A stretch of DNA of 43,931 bases from the NCBI GenBank assembly GCA_003599475.1, contig QZKK01000157.1, positions 1 to 43,931 on the forward strand, written 5' to 3'. A model generated the notes under the pieces. That model was given only the letters and a program-made list of their open reading frames with translations. It was not told where the DNA came from and did no database searches. Origin of the DNA: Desulfobacteraceae bacterium. Its GTDB lineage: Bacteria; Desulfobacterota; Desulfobacteria; Desulfobacterales; SURF-15. This document shows positions 1-6,072 of this stretch, in pieces (position 1 is the stretch's first letter; each line of letters begins with the position of its first letter). The position numbers were made by a program, and so were the translations under genes.

Positions 1-83
1 AAAACAAAAACCACCGTGCAGCCTTGTCACATCGACGTAGGCGAGAACGTGAACTCTTAGATATTAACTAAATAACGTTGTAG

Positions 84-200
84 GGGGATGAAGATAGTGA
101 ATCCCGGCTGCCTCCCGAAAAGGATACTCTGCATGACCTCGGCACGGTTTCGATTCGGAGAAATGAGCTGATCGCGGACCTGTTCTTCCGATTGCACTCC
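84..200 (+). pseudogene. RecG/AlbA-type ATP-binding protein, 3' remnant
   Basis: The frame starting at 84 is open to a stop at 282-284. Around 141-197 it encodes the segment GTVSIRRNELIADLFFRLH. This resembles the C-terminal part of the RecG-like/AlbA_2 'putative DNA-binding, ATP-binding' proteins, where a VSxRRNxLIAxLxxRxxxIEKxGxGI pattern is usual. The homology stops where the IEK-G motif should follow, and there is no start or upstream domain, so only a scrap remains. Bases 1-60 hold an unrelated short frame open at the left edge and ending at 58-60, too short to identify. The match is from memory of the family motif, so the assignment is tentative. Confidence 0.4.
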
Positions 201-289
201 GGGCCAAATCTCCGCATGCAAGATGAAATAGCCTTGGATTGGGTCTCATTGGGATCTCAAAAGATTCTTTCAATCGTCCAATGAAAAGG

Positions 290-317
290 TTGACAATGGT
301 TCCGAATATGGTACCAT
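290..317 (+). promoter_or_regulatory. hicA promoter, near-leaderless
   Basis: TTGACA (290-295), a 16-bp spacer and TACCAT (312-317). Only eight bases separate the -10 box from the hicA ATG at 326, so a start site at normal distance would leave a leader of about 0-2 nt. No Shine-Dalgarno sequence precedes the ATG. Confidence 0.55.
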
Positions 318-325
318 GTGCCTTT

Positions 326-583
326 ATGAGTCGGAAGAAAAAGTTATATGAAAAAGCCAAAAATTCACCGGCCAACCTCAGATTTGAAGAGGCCTGCAAT
401 TTGGCTGTTCAGGTCGGATTTGAATTTCGTAACCAATCCGGCAGCCACAAGACGTACAAGCATCCGAAATTCAAGATAATGATCAACTTGCAGCCAGACC
501 CCAAAGACAAGAGCAAGGCCAAAAAATACCAGGTGGATCAGTTAGTGGGTTATATTGATCAATACAAGCTCATAGGAGAATAG
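326..583 (+). CDS. hicA: HicA-family mRNA interferase toxin
   Basis: This 85-residue protein fits the size of HicA toxins, which have a double-stranded-RNA-binding-like fold and cleave mRNA with a catalytic histidine. The central SGSHKTYKHP segment corresponds to the conserved Gly-Ser-His region carrying that His. The open frame extends 29 codons upstream, but I chose the ATG at 326 because the upstream part reads through the promoter and the HicA domain begins directly after this start. It lies two bases before hicB in the usual toxin-antitoxin order. It seems intact. The near-absence of a leader suggests leaderless translation, which would tend to limit toxin output. Confidence 0.85.
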   Translation: MSRKKKLYEKAKNSPANLRFEEACNLAVQVGFEFRNQSGSHKTYKHPKFKIMINLQPDPKDKSKAKKYQVDQLVGYIDQYKLIGE

Positions 584-585
584 CC

Positions 586-1077
586 ATGTTTAAATATTCC
601 ATCTTTGTGGCTTGGAGCGATGAGGATGAGGCCTATGTTGCCACCATCCCCGAATTTCCGGGATTGTCCGCATTTGGCGATACACCAGAAAAAGCAATCC
701 GTGAGGCAAAGACCGCAGCGAAGGGTTTTATCAAGGTTTACGAGGAAGATGGCTGTGATTTGCCCGAACCAAATACAATTACCTCTTATAGTGGACAAAC
801 ACGATTGAGACTACCCAAAAGTCTTCATGCTGCTTTAAGCCAAGAAGCCCAAATTGAAGGGATTTCATTTAATACCTATGTCATTAATCTTTTATCCGAA
901 AGACATGCTTACAGAAAAATTAATCAAGAATTAGAAACTATTAAAAGGCTATTAGAGTGTCAGAAAGACAATGTTATAATAGAAACCTCAACCCAAAGAG
1001 ATCTTATTTCAAATTATCAATATTTTGGCGAACCGGATTTTGTTTCTGAACCAACCCTTGCAGTAAAGGTGCATTAA
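586..1077 (+). CDS. hicB: HicB-family antitoxin
   Basis: The N-terminal half (about residues 1-50, with EAYVATIPEFPGLSAFGDTP) is the HicB partial RNase H-like fold, which binds and blocks HicA. Residues about 70-105 (TRLRLPKSLHAALSQEAQ) form a ribbon-helix-helix/Arc-like DNA-binding segment, so the protein should also autorepress the operon. At 163 residues it is longer than a typical HicB; the C-terminal tail is charged and probably partly coiled. An AGGAG sequence lies six bases before the ATG, a good ribosome site, in contrast to hicA. GC content falls in the 3' half and in the next gene, which suggests acquired DNA. Confidence 0.85.
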   Translation: MFKYSIFVAWSDEDEAYVATIPEFPGLSAFGDTPEKAIREAKTAAKGFIKVYEEDGCDLPEPNTITSYSGQTRLRLPKSLHAALSQEAQIEGISFNTYVINLLSERHAYRKINQELETIKRLLECQKDNVIIETSTQRDLISNYQYFGEPDFVSEPTLAVKVH

Positions 1078-1082
1078 AAACT

Positions 1083-1487
1083 ATGAAATATGCAAAAAAA
1101 TCCCACATAATAATCTGCGATGATGTGAGAGAAGAAAAAGGGAATAAGATCTCATTGATGGGTCTTTATCAAAAAAATATCATTGTAAGTGTTTTGCCAA
1201 CGATTTTAAAACAATTGTTCGTGATTGTTACATTGGTTGATGTTGTAATCCCATTCTCGAAGTTGACAATGAAGGTCCGATTACCAGGTGTTAAGAAACC
1301 TCTCATCTTAGTAAATGTTGCTAAAGAGTTAAAAAAAGGATCAGATGCAACTTTAATTTTCGGGTTTGCACCATTAAAAATAACTGAAATCGGAATTGCG
1401 GAATTTGCATTTTATTTCGATGATACAAAAAGAGCTAACTTCATTCACAAGATTGAAATTCAGAAGAATGAAAACCTCATCTTATAA
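1083..1487 (+). CDS. hypothetical protein (DUF6941-like)
   Basis: This is a 134-residue soluble protein beginning six bases after hicB. The N-terminal sequence AKKSHIIICDDVREEKGNKI, followed by SLMGLY, matches my memory of a small uncharacterised family (DUF6941-like) whose members start with a '(A)xxCDDxRxExxGKxSLxGxY' signature. Its remaining beta-rich pattern has no catalytic motif that I recognise. No signal peptide or membrane segment is seen. Close spacing implies co-transcription with hicAB, but family members usually occur independently, so a role in the TA module is not implied. The region is AT-rich compared with the core genes further right. Confidence 0.6.
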   Translation: MKYAKKSHIIICDDVREEKGNKISLMGLYQKNIIVSVLPTILKQLFVIVTLVDVVIPFSKLTMKVRLPGVKKPLILVNVAKELKKGSDATLIFGFAPLKITEIGIAEFAFYFDDTKRANFIHKIEIQKNENLIL

Positions 1488-1613
1488 CCCGCTTCAATTA
1501 AACTCATGTTTGGGGGATAGCTCGACGGAGCGAAAAGCCGGAAATCCTGCCGACCTCCCCCAAAAATCCTACCGAGGACCGTTGAGGACGGGCCTTGTCT
1601 CAAAGCAAAGCTC

Positions 1614-1805
1614 ATGCCCATTCTGATGCTGTCGGTCATGGACTTATTTGCGCAGGGCTCGATTGCGGAAAACTTCATTGAACCTTCCTTTGAACTGGTC
1701 GACACATTCAACCTGTATTGGGTTCGGATCATGCCGCCTGGAGCTAAAACCAGCATGGCCTATCCGTTTCCGCGCCTGAAGACGGATGGATTCTTTTCCG
1801 ATTAA
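1614..1805 (+). pseudogene. HNH restriction endonuclease, N-terminal fragment
   Basis: The frame encodes a segment with MPILMLSVMDLFAQGSIAEN near its start and FPRLKTDGFF near its end. It matches the N-terminal domain of ScoMcrA-like HNH restriction endonucleases, where 'KPxLLLAxxDL' and 'FFHLxSDGFW' are conserved. The frame stops at 1803-1805 directly after this domain. The catalytic HNH half is not contiguous; related pieces are found at about 1968-2175 and 2866-3141. The gene is therefore broken. Confidence 0.5.
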
Positions 1806-1853
1806 TGTGTAACCGGTTATCTGGAAAGCTCCAGTTCGTACATTCAAATTCAA

Positions 1854-1956
1854 CGGACACAGATTTTCACAGATAAACACAGATAAGAACAAGACAAGTT
1901 GTCGATTCATAATATATTTTTTTTTATCCGTGTAAATCTGCGTTTATCCGTGTCCG
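1854..1956. repeat. inverted repeat, two 33-bp arms
   Basis: Arms at 1854-1886 and 1924-1956 are reverse complements at 25 of 33 positions and flank an AT-rich loop of 37 bases. Each arm consists of repeated CGGATAAA/CAGATTT-type units. Similar 'ATCCGTGT-AAATCTG' elements are scattered in intergenic DNA of many environmental bacteria. It lies between two fragments of the HNH endonuclease gene. Confidence 0.65.
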
Positions 1957-1967
1957 AAACATTGGCG

Positions 1968-2175
1968 CTTGGTCCATGGAGAGAAAATTTCGATGACAGC
2001 CCCACCAACGGAATGGCGCTCTGCCGGCTTTGCTACTGGTCCTTCGATGCGTGCCCGGCGTAATTCGAGGAACGAAGCGGGGTGGTCCTGATGAGCGTCG
2101 GAAAGAGTTACGAGGTTCTGGTATCAGTAAGTTATATATGTCCTCGCTCGACGACGGGCTTCTTGAACAACTGAT
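1968..2175 (+). pseudogene. HNH restriction endonuclease, C-terminal fragment
   Basis: In one frame, 1983-2060 encodes ENFDDSPTNGMALCRLCYW, the 'DDxxxNGxALCxxCHxxFD' part of an HNH nuclease; the usual CHW histidine appears as Tyr. A TAA at 2061-2063 breaks the frame, after which coding resemblance continues (SGVVLMSVGKSYEVLVS, like the 'GxIxVSxxYxVLVS' that follows HNH in these enzymes) up to about 2175. In-frame stops and the missing N-terminal half mark it as decayed. Confidence 0.5.
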
Positions 2176-2188
2176 AGAATCCGACTCT

Positions 2189-2437
2189 TCAGGATTGGTC
2201 TTTACCCCTTGAGGTTAGGCGTGTCGTTTTCTGCGCGATATCAATAAGGGAAAGGAGTGCATTGTTCACCGCTTCCTCATTTGGGAAAGCCTGAGCAACC
2301 TCTGGCCTGAGGACGATGATATTAGATGAGTCTTTCAATCGTTTTGCATACTTGCCCCGCACAAAACCGCCAGGAAAATCAGCGCGCTTATACTCTGAAC
2401 GGAGTTCGTTTTTGTTGGATTCTTTATCCTTCTTCAT
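2189..2437 (-). CDS. antitoxin of BrnT-type module
   Basis: This 82-residue, strongly charged protein carries SEYKRADFPGGFVRGKYAKR near the N-terminus and VLRPEVAQAFPNEEAVNNAL in the centre. That is the pattern of short antitoxins found directly behind COG2929/BrnT toxins. It overlaps the 3' end of the toxin gene by 14 bases, so the two are translationally linked. BrnA-type antitoxins neutralise the toxin and repress the operon; here the DNA-binding part is not obvious, so I give no symbol. Intact from start to stop. Confidence 0.75.
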   Translation of the reverse strand: MKKDKESNKNELRSEYKRADFPGGFVRGKYAKRLKDSSNIIVLRPEVAQAFPNEEAVNNALLSLIDIAQKTTRLTSRGKDQS

Positions 2438-2696
2438 AGAGTTCTCGTTCTCCTTTGCTCGCTTTACGAGCGCTTATAAGCCTGATAGTTTCCCCTTCTT
2501 CTGTATGAGAAACCACGAGGAGCCTGTTACTTGCTGATATACCGAATGTGATATATCGCTCCTCATAATCAGAATGATCGGGATCGGCACCGGTGATGGC
2601 CATAGGGTCACTCAGAACAGTCGAAGCTTCTTCGAATGCAACCCCATGCTTCTTAAGGTTAAGTTTTGCCTTTTGGGGGTCCCATTCAATTTTCAT
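2424..2696 (-). CDS. brnT: BrnT-family toxin
   Basis: The 90-residue protein begins MKIEWDPQKAKLNLKKHGV, followed by a 'FEEASTVLSDP' segment and the 'ERYITFGIS...LLVVSHTEEGETIRLISARKAS' core. This is the hallmark of BrnT (COG2929), a RelE-fold ribonuclease toxin. The open frame extends 12 codons further upstream, but that part covers the -10 box. The conserved MKIEWD start at 2696 is right for the family. The final 'GERELYEE' is also typical. The gene appears complete. Confidence 0.85.
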   Translation of the reverse strand: MKIEWDPQKAKLNLKKHGVAFEEASTVLSDPMAITGADPDHSDYEERYITFGISASNRLLVVSHTEEGETIRLISARKASKGERELYEEG

Positions 2697-2703
2697 GGTC
2701 CAA

Positions 2704-2732
2704 ATTATACCATATTCCTGCACGTTTGCCAA
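2704..2732 (-). promoter_or_regulatory. brnT promoter, leaderless
   Basis: On the minus strand there is TTGGCA (2732-2727), a 17-bp spacer and a perfect TATAAT (2709-2704). The toxin ATG starts at 2696, only seven bases after the -10 box, so transcription would begin at or next to the start codon. Confidence 0.75.
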
Positions 2733-2865
2733 AAGTTTCGCAGTTATTCAGAGCCCAGGCGTTTTCGAATTGACGGCAGCCCCCTGAGCTCAAGAAGATG
2801 CGGCTCCGGATGCTCGTAAAACTGGAACTTTCAATTCTCTAAACCTTTATTTTCCGGAAGGGTTC

Positions 2866-3141
2866 GTAATGCTGGAAACCTATCTTCATCGATTTGCCAA
2901 TCTGGATCACGCGGAGACGCCCCAAGTGAAATGGATAAAAGATTTCACAGGGCAGGCGGAGGCGCGGAGATAGGGAAACCGCAGGAGGGAGTTCTACAAG
3001 GCCATTATCAATCTTTACAGTCATCGTTGTGCGCTATGCGGCATCCGGATGATCACTCCGGAAGGGTTGACCTTAGTGGAAGCAGCCCATGTGGTTTCAT
3101 GGAGTGAGAACTTCGATGACTGCAACAGTGGAATGAGTTAA
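2866..3141 (+). pseudogene. second HNH endonuclease fragment with internal stop
   Basis: A single frame runs from LETYLHRFAN (about 2872) through an in-frame TAG near 2970 into FYKAIINLYSHRCALCGIRM and AAHVVSWSENFDD, ending with TAA at 3139-3141. This is the centre of a ScoMcrA-type HNH endonuclease, including the Cys-x-x-Cys zinc site (CALC) and the AAH of the HNH motif. The second half of the zinc site is missing. The WSENFDD part repeats what is seen at about 1977-1997, so at least two copies or a partial duplication once existed here. Confidence 0.55.
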
Positions 3142-3180
3142 GCCCCATTTACGTATATTAGCGCATACCTGTGGAATGTG

Positions 3181-3209
3181 TTGCCAAAGTGCACACATTT
3201 TGATATATT
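3181..3209 (+). promoter_or_regulatory. promoter of BrnT-like toxin, leaderless
   Basis: TTGCCA (3181-3186), a 17-bp spacer and TATATT (3204-3209). The toxin ATG at 3216 follows after six bases, so the transcript would have essentially no leader. Confidence 0.7.
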
Positions 3210-3215
3210 CGCGCT

Positions 3216-3494
3216 ATGAAACCATTCGATTGGGACCAAGAAAAAAATGAATGGCTGCGGGAAGTGCGAGGTATCGGTTTTGAGGAGATCGTCTACCATC
3301 TGCAGCATAACGGCTTGCTCGATGTAATTGATCACCCCAACTCCGAAAAGTATTCAAATCAGCGAATTTTTATCATCAATGTGGAAGGATATGTCTGTCT
3401 GGTTCCATTCGTCGAAACAGATGATGGGATTTTCCTTAAAACGGTAATACCCAGTCGTAAGATGACGAAGATCTATTTGGGAGGTGGGAAATAA
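3216..3494 (+). CDS. BrnT-like toxin (COG2929 family)
   Basis: This 92-residue protein begins KPFDWDQEKNEWLREVRGIG, with FEEIVYHLQHNGLLDVIDHP after it. It follows the BrnT layout ('FxWDxxKxxWLxxxRGIxFEEI') of a small RelE-fold RNase toxin, in the subgroup whose core reads 'NQRIFIINVEGYVCLVPFVE' and ends 'KTVIPSRKMTKIY'. Its stop codon overlaps the start of the antitoxin by one base (TAATG). The promoter leaves no room for a leader. It differs from the brnT at 2424-2696 and so forms a second, independent module. Confidence 0.8.
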   Translation: MKPFDWDQEKNEWLREVRGIGFEEIVYHLQHNGLLDVIDHPNSEKYSNQRIFIINVEGYVCLVPFVETDDGIFLKTVIPSRKMTKIYLGGGK

Positions 3495-3790
3495 TGAAAT
3501 TAACTAAAGAAGAAAAGGATATCTTGGAATCGGTCGAACGTGGCGAATGGAGACGAGTTCCTGATTTTAAAAGGGAGGCCAAGCGTTACCGAGAGTCCGC
3601 CAGGGCTACTCTTCGTAAGGATAAACGAGTAAACATACGCATGACTGAAAGGGATATTGTTCGATTACAAAAAAAAGCTATTGAAGAAGGTTTGCCTTAT
3701 CAGACACTGATTTCCAGTGTGCTCCACAAATATATAAACGGGCGCCTTGTTGAGAAAGATCTCAAAGGAAACAATTCCGCCGGCCGGTGA
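3494..3790 (+). CDS. CopG/RHH-type antitoxin
   Basis: The 98-residue protein carries KRVNIRMTERDIVRLQKKAI and GLPYQTLISSVLHKYINGRL at about residues 43-87. This is a ribbon-helix-helix (MetJ/Arc/CopG) DNA-binding fold: one beta strand then two helices. The N-terminal 40 residues (ESVERGEWRRVPDFKREAKR) are typical for antitoxins paired with this BrnT subgroup and probably contact the toxin. A GGAGGTGG ribosome site sits just before the ATG, inside the toxin's last codons, so the antitoxin is expected to be translated better than the toxin. Confidence 0.8.
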   Translation: MKLTKEEKDILESVERGEWRRVPDFKREAKRYRESARATLRKDKRVNIRMTERDIVRLQKKAIEEGLPYQTLISSVLHKYINGRLVEKDLKGNNSAGR

Positions 3791-3868
3791 GGCTAGATCA
3801 GAACATGCCGGGCACATCCTGACGTTGACCGACCGTCCGATGTTGAAGATCCGCTGCAGCAAACTGCA

Positions 3869-3948
3869 GTCCCGCTCCGGGCGGGATTCCTCCGTAGGGA
3901 GTTTCGTCTAATTTGTAGTTCGCTCGCTAATCCCGCCATCAGCGGGAC
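3869..3948. repeat. REPIN-like pair of inverted palindromes
   Basis: Two 19-base palindromic units, 3869-3887 and 3930-3948, each form a CCCGC/GCGGG hairpin. They are reverse complements of each other at 16 of 19 positions, differing only in the central three bases. The 42-base interval between them has no coding signal. The arrangement matches a REP doublet (REPIN). Confidence 0.6.
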
Positions 3949-4406
3949 AGCTAGATGGAAGGATATCCGCCCGTTTAAACGATTTCCGGGGAACACGCTC
4001 GCTTTTTGCGGATCAGGCCGGATAAGGATGAATTCTGGCTAGGCCAGGATAATTTCAAATGGCACCGGGAGCGGGTGTATCTGAAGAGCTCAAGTTAGCC
4101 GCCCCAGAGAAATGGACTTCGTATTTCACGGGGCAGGCCCCAGAGGAATAGGCTCCCATTCCACAAGGCAAGCAGATTTTCGCAGATACAAGAACACAGG
4201 AGAAAGATTCGATAGCAAAATATGGATCGGGCACACGGCTGCCATAATACAATTATCTGATATTGAATGAAATTTAATGAATTTGCTCTTGAAATGAGAT
4301 GCTTTCAGGTCCGTAAGATGCAAGTTGTTGTTGATTCATCCATAAAACGATAGTACATTTGAAGGGTTAGCCAATTATAGGGCAAGTTTCAGAAAAAGGA
4401 AAAACA
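3949..4406 (+). other. decayed sequence without an intact gene
   Basis: Short, codon-like stretches occur here. One reads RIRPDKDEFWLGQDNFKWHR near 4008-4067. Another reads YFTGQAPEE before a stop near 4149 and resembles DFTGQAEARR of the HNH fragment at 2942-2970. No start, full domain or promoter links them. Just before the next gene, TTGATT (4331-4336), a 17-bp spacer and TACATT (4354-4359) could serve as its promoter. Confidence 0.35.
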
Positions 4407-4691
4407 ATGGCCCAGGCAAGCCAGACTCGGCACCGTTACATTTTGACAAATGATGAAATCCTAAGTGGAGAGCCGATTATAGAAGGAACTCGGACTCCTG
4501 TTCGTGCCATCGTTGAAATATGGAGAATGGGTGTTCCGGCGGAAGAGATACCCAGCCGACTGCCCCACTTGAGCCTCGCACAGGTGTTCGATGCCTTGAG
4601 CTATTATAGCGATCATCAGGAAGAAATTAACGCATATATAGAGCGTAACCGAATACCTGAAGAAAAAATCAATCGACTGGTTCGGGATTGA
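4407..4691 (+). CDS. DUF433-domain antitoxin
   Basis: The 94-residue protein contains DEILSGEPIIEGTRTPVRAI and a 'LPHLSLAQVFDALSYYSDHQEEI' helix. This is the DUF433 (VapB45-like) signature, a small winged-helix-type antitoxin. In complete modules it represses its own operon and neutralises a DUF5615 PIN-like toxin encoded directly downstream. Here that partner is truncated. An AAGGAAAA ribosome site precedes the ATG. The gene itself is intact, so a cognate antitoxin persists without a full toxin. Confidence 0.8.
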   Translation: MAQASQTRHRYILTNDEILSGEPIIEGTRTPVRAIVEIWRMGVPAEEIPSRLPHLSLAQVFDALSYYSDHQEEINAYIERNRIPEEKINRLVRD

Positions 4692-4855
4692 TGCCGGAGC
4701 TTTTCATCAAAGTCTATCTCGATGAGGATGTCGATGTTTTAGTTGCTGAATTGCTAAATGGGTATGGCTTTGACGCCCTGACTACACGCGATGCTGGATG
4801 CCTTGGCCAAACAGATGAAGAGCAGATTGCATTCTCGAAAGATATCGAAGCATAA
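4691..4855 (+). pseudogene. DUF5615 PIN-like toxin, truncated
   Basis: The start overlaps the DUF433 stop by one base (TGATG). The 54-residue product has KVYLDEDVDVLVAELLNGYG and TTRDAGCLGQTDEEQIAFS, the N-terminal half of DUF5615, including the first acidic pair of a PIN-like site (LDED) and the RDAG and DEEQ motifs. The normal protein continues with 'GRVLVTHNxxDF' for a further 50 or more residues. Here it ends at TAA 4853-4855 just after KDIEA, where similarity is lost. The following DNA belongs to another TA gene in the opposite orientation. Confidence 0.7.
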
Positions 4856-4940
4856 GGATTCCGAGGGCAAGGGTAACCAGTTGATCGATTGCACTCAGAG
4901 CGATGATAGGTCCCGTGTTGGAGACGAGCTTGCCGTTCAC
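4782..4940 (-). pseudogene. DUF3368 PIN toxin, N-terminal fragment
   Basis: On the minus strand a GTG at 4940-4938 opens a frame beginning VNGKLVSNTGPIIALSAIDQ. This is the start of a DUF3368 PIN-domain toxin ('VVSNxGPLIALxxIxxL', in which the Asn takes the first acidic position). Resemblance ends near 4870 and the frame then reads antisense through the DUF5615 fragment to a TAG at 4782. The GTG overlaps the stop of the upstream antitoxin fragment (GTGA), as in intact modules. Confidence 0.6.
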
Positions 4941-5030
4941 GACAGGGCATCCTTGAACTCTGCCAACTGGAGGAGCGGGGATTCAGGGCGGAGAGGTCGT
5001 CTTCAAAGCTGTTGACACACTGGGGGAGAT
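4937..5030 (-). pseudogene. antitoxin fragment paired with the PIN toxin
   Basis: The minus-strand frame ending at TGA 4939-4937 encodes the C-terminus VNSFEDDLSALNPPLLQLAE, then FKDALS. The 'LNPPLLQLAEFK' ending resembles UPF0175-like antitoxins that precede DUF3368 toxins. The N-terminal part is gone; upstream sequence is the rlpA promoter. The family assignment is from pattern memory and moderate. Confidence 0.45.
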
Positions 5031-5041
5031 CCCTTTATACT
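5012..5041 (+). promoter_or_regulatory. sigma-70 promoter of rlpA
   Basis: A consensus TTGACA (5012-5017), an 18-bp spacer and TATACT (5036-5041) sit about 65 bases upstream of the rlpA start. The -35 box lies within the decayed antitoxin fragment on the other strand. Confidence 0.7.
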
Positions 5042-5111
5042 CCCGCCCGCACAAAGCCGGGCATCTTTTTCAAAATGGTACATCCAAAATGAACATGGAG
5101 AACAGTGTTCC

Positions 5112-5990
5112 ATGTGGCCTTCCATTCGGGGTGAGTTGAACCGATCTGCCGTATATGCATTCCTCGTTCTCATAGCCCTCTCCCTTTCCGGATGTGCATT
5201 GTTCCAAAACGCTCTCGAAAAGCCCCCTGTGGCACCCGAGCAACCGAAACCGGAGGCTGCCGAGGCGGTCCCCCCTGAACTGCCCAGGCCCGTTGAGGAG
5301 CCTCTGGTTGAAAAATCCGGAAAGGTCAGGAGAGGCAAGCCTTACAAGGTCAGGGGCAAAACCTATCACCCTCTTTTAACCACCGACGGCTATGAGGAAA
5401 GGGGGATCGCGTCCTGGTACGGACCTTCTTTTCACGGGCGCAAGACCTCATGCGGAGAAACCTTCGACATGCATAAGGTCTCGGCGGCCCACAAGCTTCT
5501 TCCGATGCATACCAAGGTCAAGGTGACCAACCTTGAAAACGGGCGGAACGTAATGGTGACCGTCAACGACCGGGGGCCGTTTGTGTCCGGGAGGATCCTC
5601 GACCTTTCTTATGCCGCCGCCAAGGGCCTCGGGATCGTGGAGAAAGGCCTGGCCAGGGTGCTCATCCGCACGGCCGGCAAAGTCCAGGGTCAGAATGATG
5701 GGGACATGGTGGGCGAGTTCTTCGTCCACGTCGGATCGTTCGAAGCCGAAGCCGATGCCATATATCTGCTCGAGGACATGAAATCACTCCGATACAAGCC
5801 TTTCCTTATAAAGGTCATAAGGGCCGACAGGGACGGCGAGATTCGATGGAGGGTGGAACTTGGCCCCTACAATGCCTTATCGGATGCCAAAAGGGCCCAT
5901 TCGATAACCATCAGGGATTACCCTTCGGCATTCCTCGTAGCGAACGAGCCGCAGATAACTGCCGGAAAGGAAAAAGGAGTGATCGAGTAA
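5112..5990 (+). CDS. rlpA: RlpA-family septal lytic transglycosylase lipoprotein with SPOR domain
   Basis: RlpA cleaves 'naked' glycan strands of peptidoglycan and is recruited to the division septum by its SPOR domain. The 292-residue protein has a short cytoplasmic start, a hydrophobic segment and a lipobox LSGC with the lipidated Cys at 28. A Pro/Glu-rich linker follows (about 35-75). The double-psi beta-barrel comes next (about 95-185; GIASWYGPSFHGRKTSCGE and VTVNDRGPFVSGRILDLS). A C-terminal SPOR domain starts at about residue 203 (FFVHVGSFEAEADA). All conserved segments are present, so it should be functional in the periplasm. It stands alone behind its own promoter. Confidence 0.9.
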   Translation: MWPSIRGELNRSAVYAFLVLIALSLSGCALFQNALEKPPVAPEQPKPEAAEAVPPELPRPVEEPLVEKSGKVRRGKPYKVRGKTYHPLLTTDGYEERGIASWYGPSFHGRKTSCGETFDMHKVSAAHKLLPMHTKVKVTNLENGRNVMVTVNDRGPFVSGRILDLSYAAAKGLGIVEKGLARVLIRTAGKVQGQNDGDMVGEFFVHVGSFEAEADAIYLLEDMKSLRYKPFLIKVIRADRDGEIRWRVELGPYNALSDAKRAHSITIRDYPSAFLVANEPQITAGKEKGVIE

Positions 5991-6072
5991 GGCGATGATA
6001 ACCTGAAATGATCGACGCGTTTAATTTTTTTGCATCTTTGTAGAGAAAATATCCAACTGACAAGGACGAACA

